Source: Ilumatobacter coccineus YM16-304
GTDB taxonomy: Bacteria > Actinomycetota > Acidimicrobiia > Acidimicrobiales > Ilumatobacteraceae
NCBI RefSeq assembly: GCF_000348785.1
Contig: NC_020520.1
Coordinates: 3,968,001-4,032,000 of the forward strand
Direction: 5' to 3'
Length of the DNA stretch: 64,000 nucleotides
The notes beneath the pieces were generated by a model that was given only the letters and a program-made list of their open reading frames with translations, ran no database searches and was not told the DNA's origin. The position numbers were made by a program, and so were the translations under genes. This document shows positions 36,101 to 44,700 of this stretch, piece by piece (position 1 is the stretch's first letter; each line of letters opens with the position of its first letter).

Positions 36101-36763
36101 GGTGACACCTACGAGGTCGACATCGTCGATCGGGCAGGTGTTCCCGCCGATGCGACTGCCGCTGTCGTCAACATCACGGCGATCCGGGCATCCGGGGTCG
36201 GCTACTTCACGGTGCACCCGTGTCTCCCCACCGCGCCGAACGCTGCCAGCCTCAACTACACCGCCGGCTCGAACCGGGGCAACGAGATCATCGCGCCGAT
36301 CGGGGACGACGGCTCGGTGTGCGTGTACACCTCGACCGCGACCGATCTGGCGATCGACGTGGTCGGCTACGTGTCGGGCACGTCGTATTCACCGGTGAGT
36401 CCGACCCGCCTGCTCGAGACCCGCGACGGCCCCGGCCTCGTCACCGTCGATGGCGAGTTCGAAGGTGTCGGCAAGCGCTCCGCCGGCGAAACCCTCGAAC
36501 TGGACGTGGCCGGTCGAGCCGCGATCCCTGCCGACGCGGCCACGGTCACGATCAATGTGACGGCGATCGCCGCCGACGGCGTCGGCTACGCGACGGTGCA
36601 TCCATGTCTCGACACGCCGCCCAACGCGGCCAGTCTCAACTTCGTGCCGGGCGTGAACGGCGGCAACGAGATCATCGCCGAAGTCGACGCCAACGGACAG
36701 ATCTGCATCTACACCAGCGCACCGGTCCACCTCACCGCCGACATCGCCGGCTACACCACCTGA
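33197..36763 (+). CDS. secreted RCC1 double beta-propeller protein 3, triple C-terminal module
   Basis: 1188 residues from ATG 33197, with a strong Shine-Dalgarno AGGAAGG. An Arg-rich N-region (RPTRSRRPSDPAARAKR) precedes the signal hydrophobic core (VVVAFAIAVGSAVVAVFAAAPAASA). Fourteen RCC1 repeats follow (about 55-770). Repeat 8 has CAG in place of CWG, and repeats 10 and 14 carry short insertions (TDDGIDEELWCWG, KASAGGGLFCWG). After a poly-Thr linker (about 780-800) come three C-terminal modules (about 808-1188) closest to those of protein 2. It is convergent with the MidA-type methyltransferase; repeat pair C lies between. No membrane anchor is seen. Confidence 0.88.
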   Translation: MSSVASRPTRSRRPSDPAARAKRVVVAFAIAVGSAVVAVFAAAPAASAVAIGSVDVGYSSTCAVMADSTVQCWGTAMAGQLGDGVDDDSIIVSTPTTVPGVTGAQQVTVGEEHACARLADATVTCWGRNGEGQVQPSTAGSGVELPQTVLGVAGVAQVVAGGFHTCVILDDATVECWGDNNDGQIGIDPGTTDTVTAPTPVAGIVDAVALDAHYDHTCALESDGDVWCWGSNSEGELGDGTTDDSHTPVAVGLSGPAIGIATGDQFSCAVVTGGTIECWGSNSDGQLGDGTTDEHADPAPVIGLSGSAVEVAAGQSATCARLTDGSLQCWGQTESGRLGNGIADETYQLSPSTVIGITGATHVAGTSFHFCAITASDGLACWGEGREGQLGVDTPAWVTRARLVDARTFDQVTVGPSFTCARAGGTIECAGENSAGQLGNGTASRADTFGPVTGVADATDVDAAFQHVCIARSDGSAACWGDGGFGRLGNGASSDHSTPVAVSTITDVTEISTGYTNSCARTDDGIDEELWCWGRGSSGQIGNGTSSTTNSTPQLVSGISDGKRISAGHDHACGIVSAGGIRCWGANGNGQLGDGTNTASDVPVVAASGTVANQVSASDRHTCVRAAGAEVWCWGADYDGQLGNGPGTDTGPTAMVDVGNAATNPATDVAAGVSHTCVLLTDETVTCTGSNTRGRLGDGTDVSRDQVTDGSGAPVRVVDESGTVLTGLISIDAWNHTCAVRKASAGGGLFCWGDNEFGSWGDPPFSAVPVAVPLTQNVGATTTTTTTTTTTTTTTVPTDPPSDATLFVPVAPARLVESRTSPGTGTVDGEQQGIGRLDDGDAVTVDVAGRVGVPDDAVAAVLNITAIRPGGVGYFTAHPCLSPPPTTSSLNFAAGVSLGNEVVVELDADGNACLFTSTDTDVAVDIVAYLPAGAAYSPVGPARLADTRPAPAGVTIDGDFAGDGTLDGGDTYEVDIVDRAGVPADATAAVVNITAIRASGVGYFTVHPCLPTAPNAASLNYTAGSNRGNEIIAPIGDDGSVCVYTSTATDLAIDVVGYVSGTSYSPVSPTRLLETRDGPGLVTVDGEFEGVGKRSAGETLELDVAGRAAIPADAATVTINVTAIAADGVGYATVHPCLDTPPNAASLNFVPGVNGGNEIIAEVDANGQICIYTSAPVHLTADIAGYTT

Positions 36764-36794
36764 CCCAGCCCCGAGGCTGTACCTCTCATCCCCG

Positions 36795-36905
36795 GTTTGT
36801 GTGACCGCATCCGCGCCCCACACCCACAATCGGTCACCCAAACCTCGGGGCGATGAATCTGTGTGACCGAAACTGCGCCCCACACCCACAATCGGTCACA
36901 CAAAC
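36795..36905. repeat. tandem pair of TGTGTGACCGA inverted repeats (pair C)
   Basis: Copy 1 arms are 36795-36807 and 36831-36843; copy 2 core arms are 36860-36870 and 36892-36902. It sits between the convergent stops of the third RCC1 gene (36763) and the methyltransferase (36931), where a bidirectional terminator would be expected. Confidence 0.9.
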
Positions 36906-36930
36906 CGGGGTGGGTCGGGCCGCGATGGGG

Positions 36931-37917
36931 TCAGGTTCGCCATTCGGCGACGAGGAAGTCGCCGAGGCCGGCGGGGTCGAGGAGCGCCTCGGACTCGCTG
37001 ATGCGGGAGCGCATCTTCATCGCTTCGAGGCCGGGTCGGGCCGCCTGTTCCTCCCAGATCCGCTTGCCCTCGGCGACGAGATCGTCGATGCCATGAAGCT
37101 GCAGGAACTGGGCTTGCGATCGGACCGAGTCGGGCTCGGGAAGCTGGTCGAACGGAACGTCGGTCGTGATGTCTTGCGCTCCGGGCGACGAGAGATAGTG
37201 CTCGCCACGCTCGTTGTTGCGATAGGTCCGCAGCCAGTCACGCCACGGTCGATGCGCCATGTCGGCCGTGTGCGGCACGCCGTAGTCGATGACCAACAAC
37301 GAACCGGCCGAGAGCAACGCCCGAGCATCTGCGACCCACGCGGCGGCACGGTCGACCAGAGGGGCGCGCGCTCCGAAGGGCGCCGATTCCGGCAGCCACG
37401 AGAGCGGCGGATCGAACGTCGCGCTGAGTCGCTCGGTCCACCGACCGTCGCTCCCCTGTTCGACGTAGGCCTCGCGCCAGCCGTCTTCGAACACGGCGAG
37501 GCGGAACGGCAGGTTGTCGAGCAGTTCGTTGGCGACGATCACGCCCGTGAACCTCTCGGACGGCAACGCTTCGACCGACTCGACACCATCCGGATGGCGC
37601 TCACGCTGGGCGGCCGAGATCTCGACGGCGATGTAGCGCAGTGCATCGCTGCACTCCGGTGACGCTGCCAGCACCGAACGAGCGAGCGTGCCCGGGCCGG
37701 CACCGGCATCGACGACGACGAACTCGTCGGGTTCGCCCAGCCGACGCCACTGAGCGTCGAGGTAGCGAGCGATCACCGCACCGAAGAGCGGGCCGACTTC
37801 GGGCGAGGTGAGGAAGTCACCGCGGCGACCGGCGGCGCCACCCGACGTGTAGAACCCGGCGGGTCCGTACAACGCCGCGTCCATGAACTGATCGAACGGA
37901 ATCGGGTCGGCGCTCAC
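36931..37917 (-). CDS. MidA/NDUFAF7-type SAM-dependent methyltransferase
   Basis: 328 residues from GTG 37917. The family stretch GPAGFYTSGGAAGRRGDFLT, SPEVGPLFGAVIARYLDAQW, VVDAGAGPGTLARSVL (SAM motif I) and VANELLDNLPFRLAVFEDGW fit the COG1565/MidA family. The mitochondrial homologue NDUFAF7 dimethylates an Arg of the NuoD-equivalent complex I subunit. A complete nuo operon lies 12 kb away, which is suggestive only. The frame is open to 37953, but that start would fall inside the 43-bp palindrome, so I prefer 37917. Confidence 0.85.
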   Translation of the reverse strand: MSADPIPFDQFMDAALYGPAGFYTSGGAAGRRGDFLTSPEVGPLFGAVIARYLDAQWRRLGEPDEFVVVDAGAGPGTLARSVLAASPECSDALRYIAVEISAAQRERHPDGVESVEALPSERFTGVIVANELLDNLPFRLAVFEDGWREAYVEQGSDGRWTERLSATFDPPLSWLPESAPFGARAPLVDRAAAWVADARALLSAGSLLVIDYGVPHTADMAHRPWRDWLRTYRNNERGEHYLSSPGAQDITTDVPFDQLPEPDSVRSQAQFLQLHGIDDLVAEGKRIWEEQAARPGLEAMKMRSRISESEALLDPAGLGDFLVAEWRT

Positions 37918-37948
37918 CGGCCCGATTCTCGCAGCGAGATCCGCAGAT

Positions 37949-37991
37949 CGCATCGCCGCAAACGGTGTCTGACACCGTTTGCGGCGATGCG
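37949..37991. repeat. 43-bp perfect palindrome with GGTGTCTGACACC core
   Basis: Two 21-nt arms (37949-37969 and 37971-37991) are perfectly complementary around a single T. The centre is GGTGTC-T-GACACC. It begins one base after the stop of the 37993 gene, consistent with a terminator lacking a U-run. Confidence 0.9.
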
Positions 37992-37992
37992 G

Positions 37993-40900
37993 TCAGGCGG
38001 GGATGTAGCCGACCACGTCGACGGTGAGATCGGTGGCAGCCGACGAGAACACGCACACCGTGCCATCGGCCGAGAGCTTGGCGACCAACTCGTTGCCGAC
38101 CACGGCGCCGGCCGACCCGTAGTTGAGCGACGATGCCAACGGCCGGGTGCCACACGGGTAGGTCGTGATGAAGCCACGACCCGACGGGTTGATGGCGGTG
38201 ATGTTCATCACGACCGCACCGGCACCAGACGCCGGAACGCCAGCGCGGCCTGCGATGTCGACCTCGACGAACTCGCCGGCATCGATCCGGCCAGTGGCTT
38301 GCTGTTCTTCATCGACGGTCTCGTCGGACGTTCGCGTTGCGTACACACGTCCAGGATCGACACTCGTCGCCGCGCTCGACGACGGCACATAGCCGACGAC
38401 GTCGACCGTCAGATCGGTCTCGGCCGAGGAGTAGGCGCACACCGAACCGGTAGCGCTGAGCTTGGCGATCAACTCGTTGCCGACGACCGCACCGGCCGCC
38501 CCGTAGTTGAGCGACGAGGCCAACGGGCGATCGCCGCACGGGTACACCGTGATGAACCCTCGGCCGCTGGGATTGATGGCGGTGATGTTCATCACGACCG
38601 CACCGGCACCGGAGGCCGCCACGCCGCCACGACCAGCGATGTCGACTTCGATGAATGAACCGGCGTCGACGCGACCTTCCGCTTCCTGCTGACCGTCGAC
38701 GGTTTCGTCGGAGGCTCGGGTCGCGTACACGCGGGCCGGGTCGACCGAGATGACGTCGCTCCACGACGGCACGTAGCCGACGACGTCGATCGTCAGGTCG
38801 GTCTCGGCCGAGGTGTAGACGCAGACCGAACCGTCAGCGCTGAGCTTCGCCACCAGTTCGTTGCCGACGACCGCGCCGGCTGACCCGTAGTTGAGCGACG
38901 ATGCCAACGGACGATCACCACATGGATACGTGGTCACGAAACCGCGACCGGACGGGTTGATGGCCGTGACGTTCATGACCACGGCCTGAGCGTCGTCGGC
39001 GACCCCGGCACGCCCGTTGATGTCGACCTCGACGAAATCGCCGGCGGCAATGCGGCCGTCACCCTGGAACAAGTCGTCGACCGTCTCGTCGGAGGCGCGC
39101 GAGGCGAACACACGCCCCGGGTTCAACGACACGACCTCGGGTCCGTCGGGAGCGGCGACCGTCACCGACACGGTGAAGGTCGTCGTGGCGGTCTGCCCGC
39201 CCGAGTCGGTAGCGGTACACGTCACGACGGTGTCGCCGATCGGGAACGTCGACCCGGATGCCGGCGTACACGACGAGGTGATCGGACCGTCTCGCACATC
39301 GTCGGCGGCCGGCGAGGTGTAGGTCACCACGGCCGAGGTCTCGTCGTCGGCGATCTCGACATCGACGTCGGGCGGCGTCGTTGCGAAGGCCGGCTCGCGG
39401 TCGAGGCGCATCAACAACACGCGGTTCTGGAAGGTTGGCACCGGGTAACTGTCGCCCGACGTCGTACGCGTCGCTGCGGTGTCGAGACGGATCACGCCCG
39501 ACGGGGTCCCGATCACGCTGTTCGACGCGTTGATGGCGCCCGCCACGCCGAGCGAGTCACGGCCGAATGTGACCGCACCAGCGTCGGGGCTCCCGGCGTC
39601 GTCCCACGATGTCGTGCCGACCAGGTAGCCGCCGATGTCGAGATCGACGATCTCGACATTGCCGACAGCGTCGTTCACAGATGTGCCGACCAGACTGTTG
39701 GCCGACGTGATCGGACCGGTGACGCCACCGCTGCCCGATCCGAAGGTGACCGCACCGAGGTTGTCGGCTCCCCAGCCAGGTGTGCGGACCACGTAGTCGC
39801 CGTCGTCGAGCACTGTGACGCGGACGTTGCCGACCCGGTCGTTGTCGGCGGTGCCGACGAGGCTGTTCGCGGCGCTGACGACGCCGGTCGTCCCGCCGTT
39901 TCCGTTCCCCCAGGTGATCGCACCTCGGTCGACGCCGTCGCCGTCGACGAGTGGGCTCGCCACGAGATAGTCCCCGGTCGGCAACGCGTACAGCCCGCCA
40001 CCGCCGACGAAGTCGAATTGATCGGGTCCCGTCAGACTGTTGGCGAGCGTGACCTCGCCGACCGTGCCGCTCTCGCCATTGCCCCAGGTGACGGCACCGA
40101 CGTTGGGTTTGCCCGGCTCGCCGTCCCACAGCAAACTCGCGGTGACCCAGTGTCCGTTCGTCAACGCGATGGTCTGAGTGCCGACCGCGATTCCGTCGTA
40201 GTCGTCGCCACCGATCAGGCTGTTGGATGCGTCGACGACCCCGACCGTGCCGCCGTTGCCGTCACCCCACGTCACCGCACCGGTGTTCGTTCTGAGGTCG
40301 GAGGTGTTGCGATCCGGGCTGTTGACCACGTAGTTCCCGTTGGTCAACACGGTGATGCCGCTCGAGGAGATGTAGTCATCGTCGAACTCACCGATCAGAC
40401 TGTTGGCTGCGCTCACCTCACCGACGGTCGACCCCGTGGCGCCGTCGCCCCAGGTCGCAGCGCCGAGATCGGCGCCCGCTCCGTCCCACAACGTCGAGCT
40501 GACGACGTAGTTGCCGTTCGTCAACAGGAAGATGCCGCCGTTGCTGATCCGGTCGTCGTTGTCACTTCCGACGAGGCTGTTCGAGTCGCTGACCTCGCCG
40601 ACCGTGCCGCCGTCACCATCCCCCCAGGTGACCGCACCGAGGTCGGTGCCCGGCCCGTCCCAGTACTGCGAGGCGACGACGTAGTTGCCGTTCGTGAGCG
40701 GGAAGACCGAGCGCCCGACGAGGTCGTCGTCGGAGCTCCCGACCAGGCTGTTCGTCGCGTCGACCATGCCGACCGTGCCACCCTCGCCGTTGCCCCACGT
40801 CGCCGCGCCGTAGTCGTTGCCGGCTCCGTCCCAGTACTCCGACTCCACGACATAGTCACCGTCGGTGAGTGGCGTGATCCTGGAACCGACTTCGTCGCCG

Positions 40901-41703
40901 GCTTCGCCGAGCAAGCTGTTGAACTCGGTGATGGGGCCGGTCACGCCGACCTCGCCGTCGGACCAGGTGGCGGCACCGCCGTTCGCACCGATCGCCGAGA
41001 ACGTCGACGAGCCCACCACGAAACTTCCGTTGGTCAGCGCGACCGGTGTGTCGTAGCCCACACCGTCGTCGGTCGTGACGCCCACGAGGCTGTTCGACGA
41101 TGTCGCCGAGCCGATCATGCCGACGTTGCCGTCGATGAGCGTGACCGCGCCCTTGCCGCCGTCCCACCGCCCGTTGCCGACGACGAAGTTGCCGTTGGTC
41201 AACACCACGATCGGGCCGGAGCCGACCCACTCCGACGCTGCTGATCCGATGAAGCTGTTCGTTGCGCTCACCGTGCCAGACAGTCCGATTTCACCGTCGA
41301 CCCAGGTGACCGCCCCGGCGTCGACCACTCCGCCGTTGTCCCAATCGCCACTCGCGACGACGAAGTTGGAGTCGCCGACTTCGAAGATCCCGCCCGAGCC
41401 GACTTCGTCGCTCGCCGTCGACCCGGTGAGCGTGCTGATCACCGTGTCGGACATGCCGTCGTAGAGGTGGACGGCGCCGACGTCGGCGACGCCACCTTCG
41501 TCGTGCAAGACGTCGGTCACGACGTAGTTGCCGTTGGACAGCACCAGCACGTCGGCACCGAACGTCTCGCTGCCAGCCGGCCCGACGAGATCGAGTTGGG
41601 TGATGTCGGGCGAGATGTCCGCTGAGGCCGGAGCGTCGGAGGCCGTGGTGATGATCCCCGTGGTTCCGACGAGCGCGAGCGCGAGAAGGCGATGTGTCCG
41701 CAT
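37993..41703 (-). CDS. secreted NGNYVV/GAVTWG-repeat protein 1 with HYR domain and triple C-terminal module
   Basis: 1236 residues from ATG 41703. A signal peptide (RTHRLLALALVGTTGIITTAS) leads into about 12 repeats of ~55-60 residues (about 40-770). They follow NSLVG-x4-D-x-VG...L-x-NGNYVV-x-S-x-x-WD...GAVTWG-x-G. This resembles the repeat I know as DUF5650 from adhesin-like proteins, named from memory. A HYR domain follows (about 785-870; SGSTFPIGDTVVTCTATDSG). Three C-terminal modules of the second subtype close the protein (RVFASRASDETVD, VVMNVTAINPSGRGFVTTYP, CGDRPLASSLNYG, VCVYTSAETDLTIDVVGYVP). It is leaderless from TAGGTT. Paralogue of the next gene. No anchor beyond the modules. Confidence 0.85.
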   Translation of the reverse strand: MRTHRLLALALVGTTGIITTASDAPASADISPDITQLDLVGPAGSETFGADVLVLSNGNYVVTDVLHDEGGVADVGAVHLYDGMSDTVISTLTGSTASDEVGSGGIFEVGDSNFVVASGDWDNGGVVDAGAVTWVDGEIGLSGTVSATNSFIGSAASEWVGSGPIVVLTNGNFVVGNGRWDGGKGAVTLIDGNVGMIGSATSSNSLVGVTTDDGVGYDTPVALTNGSFVVGSSTFSAIGANGGAATWSDGEVGVTGPITEFNSLLGEAGDEVGSRITPLTDGDYVVESEYWDGAGNDYGAATWGNGEGGTVGMVDATNSLVGSSDDDLVGRSVFPLTNGNYVVASQYWDGPGTDLGAVTWGDGDGGTVGEVSDSNSLVGSDNDDRISNGGIFLLTNGNYVVSSTLWDGAGADLGAATWGDGATGSTVGEVSAANSLIGEFDDDYISSSGITVLTNGNYVVNSPDRNTSDLRTNTGAVTWGDGNGGTVGVVDASNSLIGGDDYDGIAVGTQTIALTNGHWVTASLLWDGEPGKPNVGAVTWGNGESGTVGEVTLANSLTGPDQFDFVGGGGLYALPTGDYLVASPLVDGDGVDRGAITWGNGNGGTTGVVSAANSLVGTADNDRVGNVRVTVLDDGDYVVRTPGWGADNLGAVTFGSGSGGVTGPITSANSLVGTSVNDAVGNVEIVDLDIGGYLVGTTSWDDAGSPDAGAVTFGRDSLGVAGAINASNSVIGTPSGVIRLDTAATRTTSGDSYPVPTFQNRVLLMRLDREPAFATTPPDVDVEIADDETSAVVTYTSPAADDVRDGPITSSCTPASGSTFPIGDTVVTCTATDSGGQTATTTFTVSVTVAAPDGPEVVSLNPGRVFASRASDETVDDLFQGDGRIAAGDFVEVDINGRAGVADDAQAVVMNVTAINPSGRGFVTTYPCGDRPLASSLNYGSAGAVVGNELVAKLSADGSVCVYTSAETDLTIDVVGYVPSWSDVISVDPARVYATRASDETVDGQQEAEGRVDAGSFIEVDIAGRGGVAASGAGAVVMNITAINPSGRGFITVYPCGDRPLASSLNYGAAGAVVGNELIAKLSATGSVCAYSSAETDLTVDVVGYVPSSSAATSVDPGRVYATRTSDETVDEEQQATGRIDAGEFVEVDIAGRAGVPASGAGAVVMNITAINPSGRGFITTYPCGTRPLASSLNYGSAGAVVGNELVAKLSADGTVCVFSSAATDLTVDVVGYIPA

Positions 41704-41710
41704 CGGCGAG

Positions 41711-41716
41711 AACCTA
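41711..41716 (-). promoter_or_regulatory. leaderless -10 hexamer (TAGGTT)
   Basis: Minus-strand TAGGTT ends 7 nt before ATG 41703; no Shine-Dalgarno. It is the same hexamer as before GTG 9995. Confidence 0.55.
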
Positions 41717-41758
41717 GCCAGCTCGCCGTTTCTCATGCGCAGAGTTCCAACCGGCCCA

Positions 41759-41787
41759 CGTCATCCGGTGTCTGACACCGGATGACG
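41759..41787. repeat. 29-bp perfect palindrome with GGTGTCTGACACC core
   Basis: 14-nt arms (41759-41772 and 41774-41787) around one T; outer part CGTCATCC. It lies 10 bp past the stop of the gene at 41798-45361 and 42 bp upstream of the next gene's -10 hexamer. Confidence 0.9.
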
Positions 41788-41797
41788 CAGGGGGCGG

Positions 41798-44700
41798 TCA
41801 GGTGGGGATGTAGCCGACGACGTCGACGGTGAGGTCGGTGGCGGCCGACGAGAACACGCACACCGTGCCGTCGGCCGAGAGCTTGGCGACCAACTCGTTG
41901 CCGACCACAGCGCCGGCCGACCCGTAGTTGAGCGACGACGCCAACGGACGATCACCACACGGAGACACCGTCACGTACCCACGACCAGACGGATTCACCG
42001 CCGTGATGTTCATCACCACGGCACCAACACCAGATGCTGGAACACCGGCACGACCCGCGATGTCGACCTCGACGAAGGACCCCGCAACCACACGCCCGAC
42101 GCCCTGCTGATCTCCGTCGACCGTCGCATCACCCGACCGTGTCGCGTACACCCGAGCCGGATCGAGCGAGCGAGCGGCGCTCGACGACGGGACGTACCCG
42201 ACGACATCGACGGTCAGATCGGTCGACGCCGACGAGAACACGCACACCGTGCCGTCGGCCGAGAGCTTGGCGACCAACTCGTTGCCCACCACCGCGCCGG
42301 CCGACCCGTAGTTGAGCGACGATGCCAACGGACGATCACCACACGGAGACACCGTCACGTACCCGCGACCCGACGGATTCACCGCCGTGATGTTCATCAC
42401 CACCGCACCGACACCCGAACCCGGCACACCGGCGCGACCCACGATGTCGACCTCGACGGACTCACCCGCCGAGATCCGCCCCGTCGCCTCCTGCTCCCCA
42501 TCGACCGTCTCGTCCGACGCTCGAGTCGCATACACCCGAGCCGGATCGACCGACACCACCCCGCTCGTCGACGGGACGTACCCGACGACATCGATCGTCA
42601 GGTCGGTCTCGGCCGACGTGAACACGCACACCGACCCCGTCCCGGACAGCTTGGCCACCAACTCGTTGCCGACGACCGCGCCGGCCGACCCGTAGTTGAG
42701 CGACGAGGCCAGCGGACGATCGCCGCACGGTGACACCGTCACGTACCCACGACCCGACGGGTTGATCGCGGTCACGTTCATCACCACCGCCTTGGCGTCG
42801 CCGGCCACACCGGACCGACCGGCGATGTCGACCTCGACGACGTCGCCACCTGCGATGCGACCCTCCCCTTCGAACAGACCGTCGACCGTTTCGTCGGTCG
42901 AGCGCGAGGCGAACACGCGACCCGGTGTGAGCGACACGATCTCGCTCGCCGCAGGACCGACGACCGTCACGTCGAACGTCGTCTCCGACGTCAGCCCACC
43001 AGCGTCGGTCGCCGTGCAGGTGACCGTCGTGGTGCCGATCGGGAACGCCGACCCCGACGCCGGGAGGCATGCGACCGACGATGTGGTGTCGTCACGAAGG
43101 TCGAACGCCGTCGGCGTCGTGAACGAGACGGCTGCCGTCGACGCGCCGCTGGCCGCAGTCACCGAGATGTTGGCTCCGACCGAGGTGAACTCGGGACCGC
43201 GATCGATACGAACGGCGAAGACTCGATTGTTGATCGTCCGCAGCAGCACCGCGTCATCACTCGTGAGCAACGGCTGCGGGTCGTAGGCCAAGCCCGCTCC
43301 GCTGCCGAACGCCGTGTTGGACTCGGTCGCGACGCCGACGGTCGGTCGGTCTCCGACCATGAGCGTCGCTCCGTAGCGGCCGTCGAGGAAGGAGCTCGCG
43401 GCGATCACGTCGCCCGACTCGATCACGTTCGGCCCGTTCTGTCCGAGGCGGTAGCTCGCCGCCGGACCGATGAGGCTGTTCGAGGCCGACACGGGGCCGG
43501 CGAGTCCGGTCGTGCCGTCGATCCAGGTGATCGCGCCGGCGTCGGTGTGCGTGTCGGAATCCCAGTCGGAACTGACGACGATCGCGTTGCCGTTCGGCAA
43601 CGCCACGATGTCGTGGAACTCGGGGATCTCCTCCGAGCCGATCAGGTCGTTCGGACTGTCGCCATACAGACTCACGGTTCCGTCGAGCGATGAGCCCACG
43701 ACCCCGACCTCGCCGTCGGCCCACGTCACCGCACCAGAGTCGGTCACACCGAAACTGTCGAGATGCGGGCTCGAGATCAGATAGTTGCCGTTCGTGAGCG
43801 GCACGATCACGCGCGGCACGAAGTCGTCGACGTTCACGCCGACGAAACTGTTGCTCGGCGACACGAGGCCGGCGACGCCGCTCGTACCGCTCCCCCAGGT
43901 CGCCGCGCCGGCTCGGGTGTTCGCACCGTTGGCCCAGTGTGCGCTCTCGACGACGTAGTTGCCGTTGGTCAACGGAGTCACGCGCATGCCGACCCGGTCG
44001 AGTGTCTGCCCGCCGACGAGGCTGTTGGCGACCGACACGACGCCCGGCGCCGGGCCTGACCCGTCGCGCCACGTCGCTGCACCCGCGCCCGCGGCGCTGC
44101 CGTTCGACCATTCGACACTCGTGACGACGTAGTTGCCGTTGGTGAGCGCCGTCGCCGTACCCACCTCGTCGCCTGACGTCGATCCGATCAGCGAGTTGCT
44201 CGACGTGACGACACCCGAACTGGGGCCGGAACCATCGACCCACGTGACCGCGCCGACGTTCTCCGTCGACCCGTCGTCCCAGAGCGGGCTGGACACCGTG
44301 TAGTGCCCGTTGGACAATGCGGTCACCGTGCCGGTCGAGTCGTCGGCCGACTGTCCGATCGTGCTGTTCGCGGCGCTCACGACGCCGACCAGACCGGACT
44401 CACCGTCGCCCCAGGTGACCGCGCCGACGTTCGCGAACGGCCCGTCCCACCAGCCACTGGCCACCACATAGTGGCCGTTGGCGAGCGCAGTGATTCCGTA
44501 GATGCCGACTCGGTCGTCGATCGTGGATCCGACGAGGCTGTTCGCTGCGCTCACTTCGCCCGTCGCGCCGACAGCACCATCACCCCAGGTGGCAGCACCG
44601 ATGCGCTCGACCGGGCCGCCGCCATCCCAGTCAGGGCTCGCGACCACGTAGTTGCCGTTGGTCAGCACGGCAACCCCACGGCCACCGACCCGGTCATAGT

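Noticed and set aside
37918-37953. An upstream ATG at 37953 as the start of the MidA-type methyltransferase.
   Set aside because: It would place the first codons inside the 43-bp palindrome, and family similarity begins after GTG 37917.
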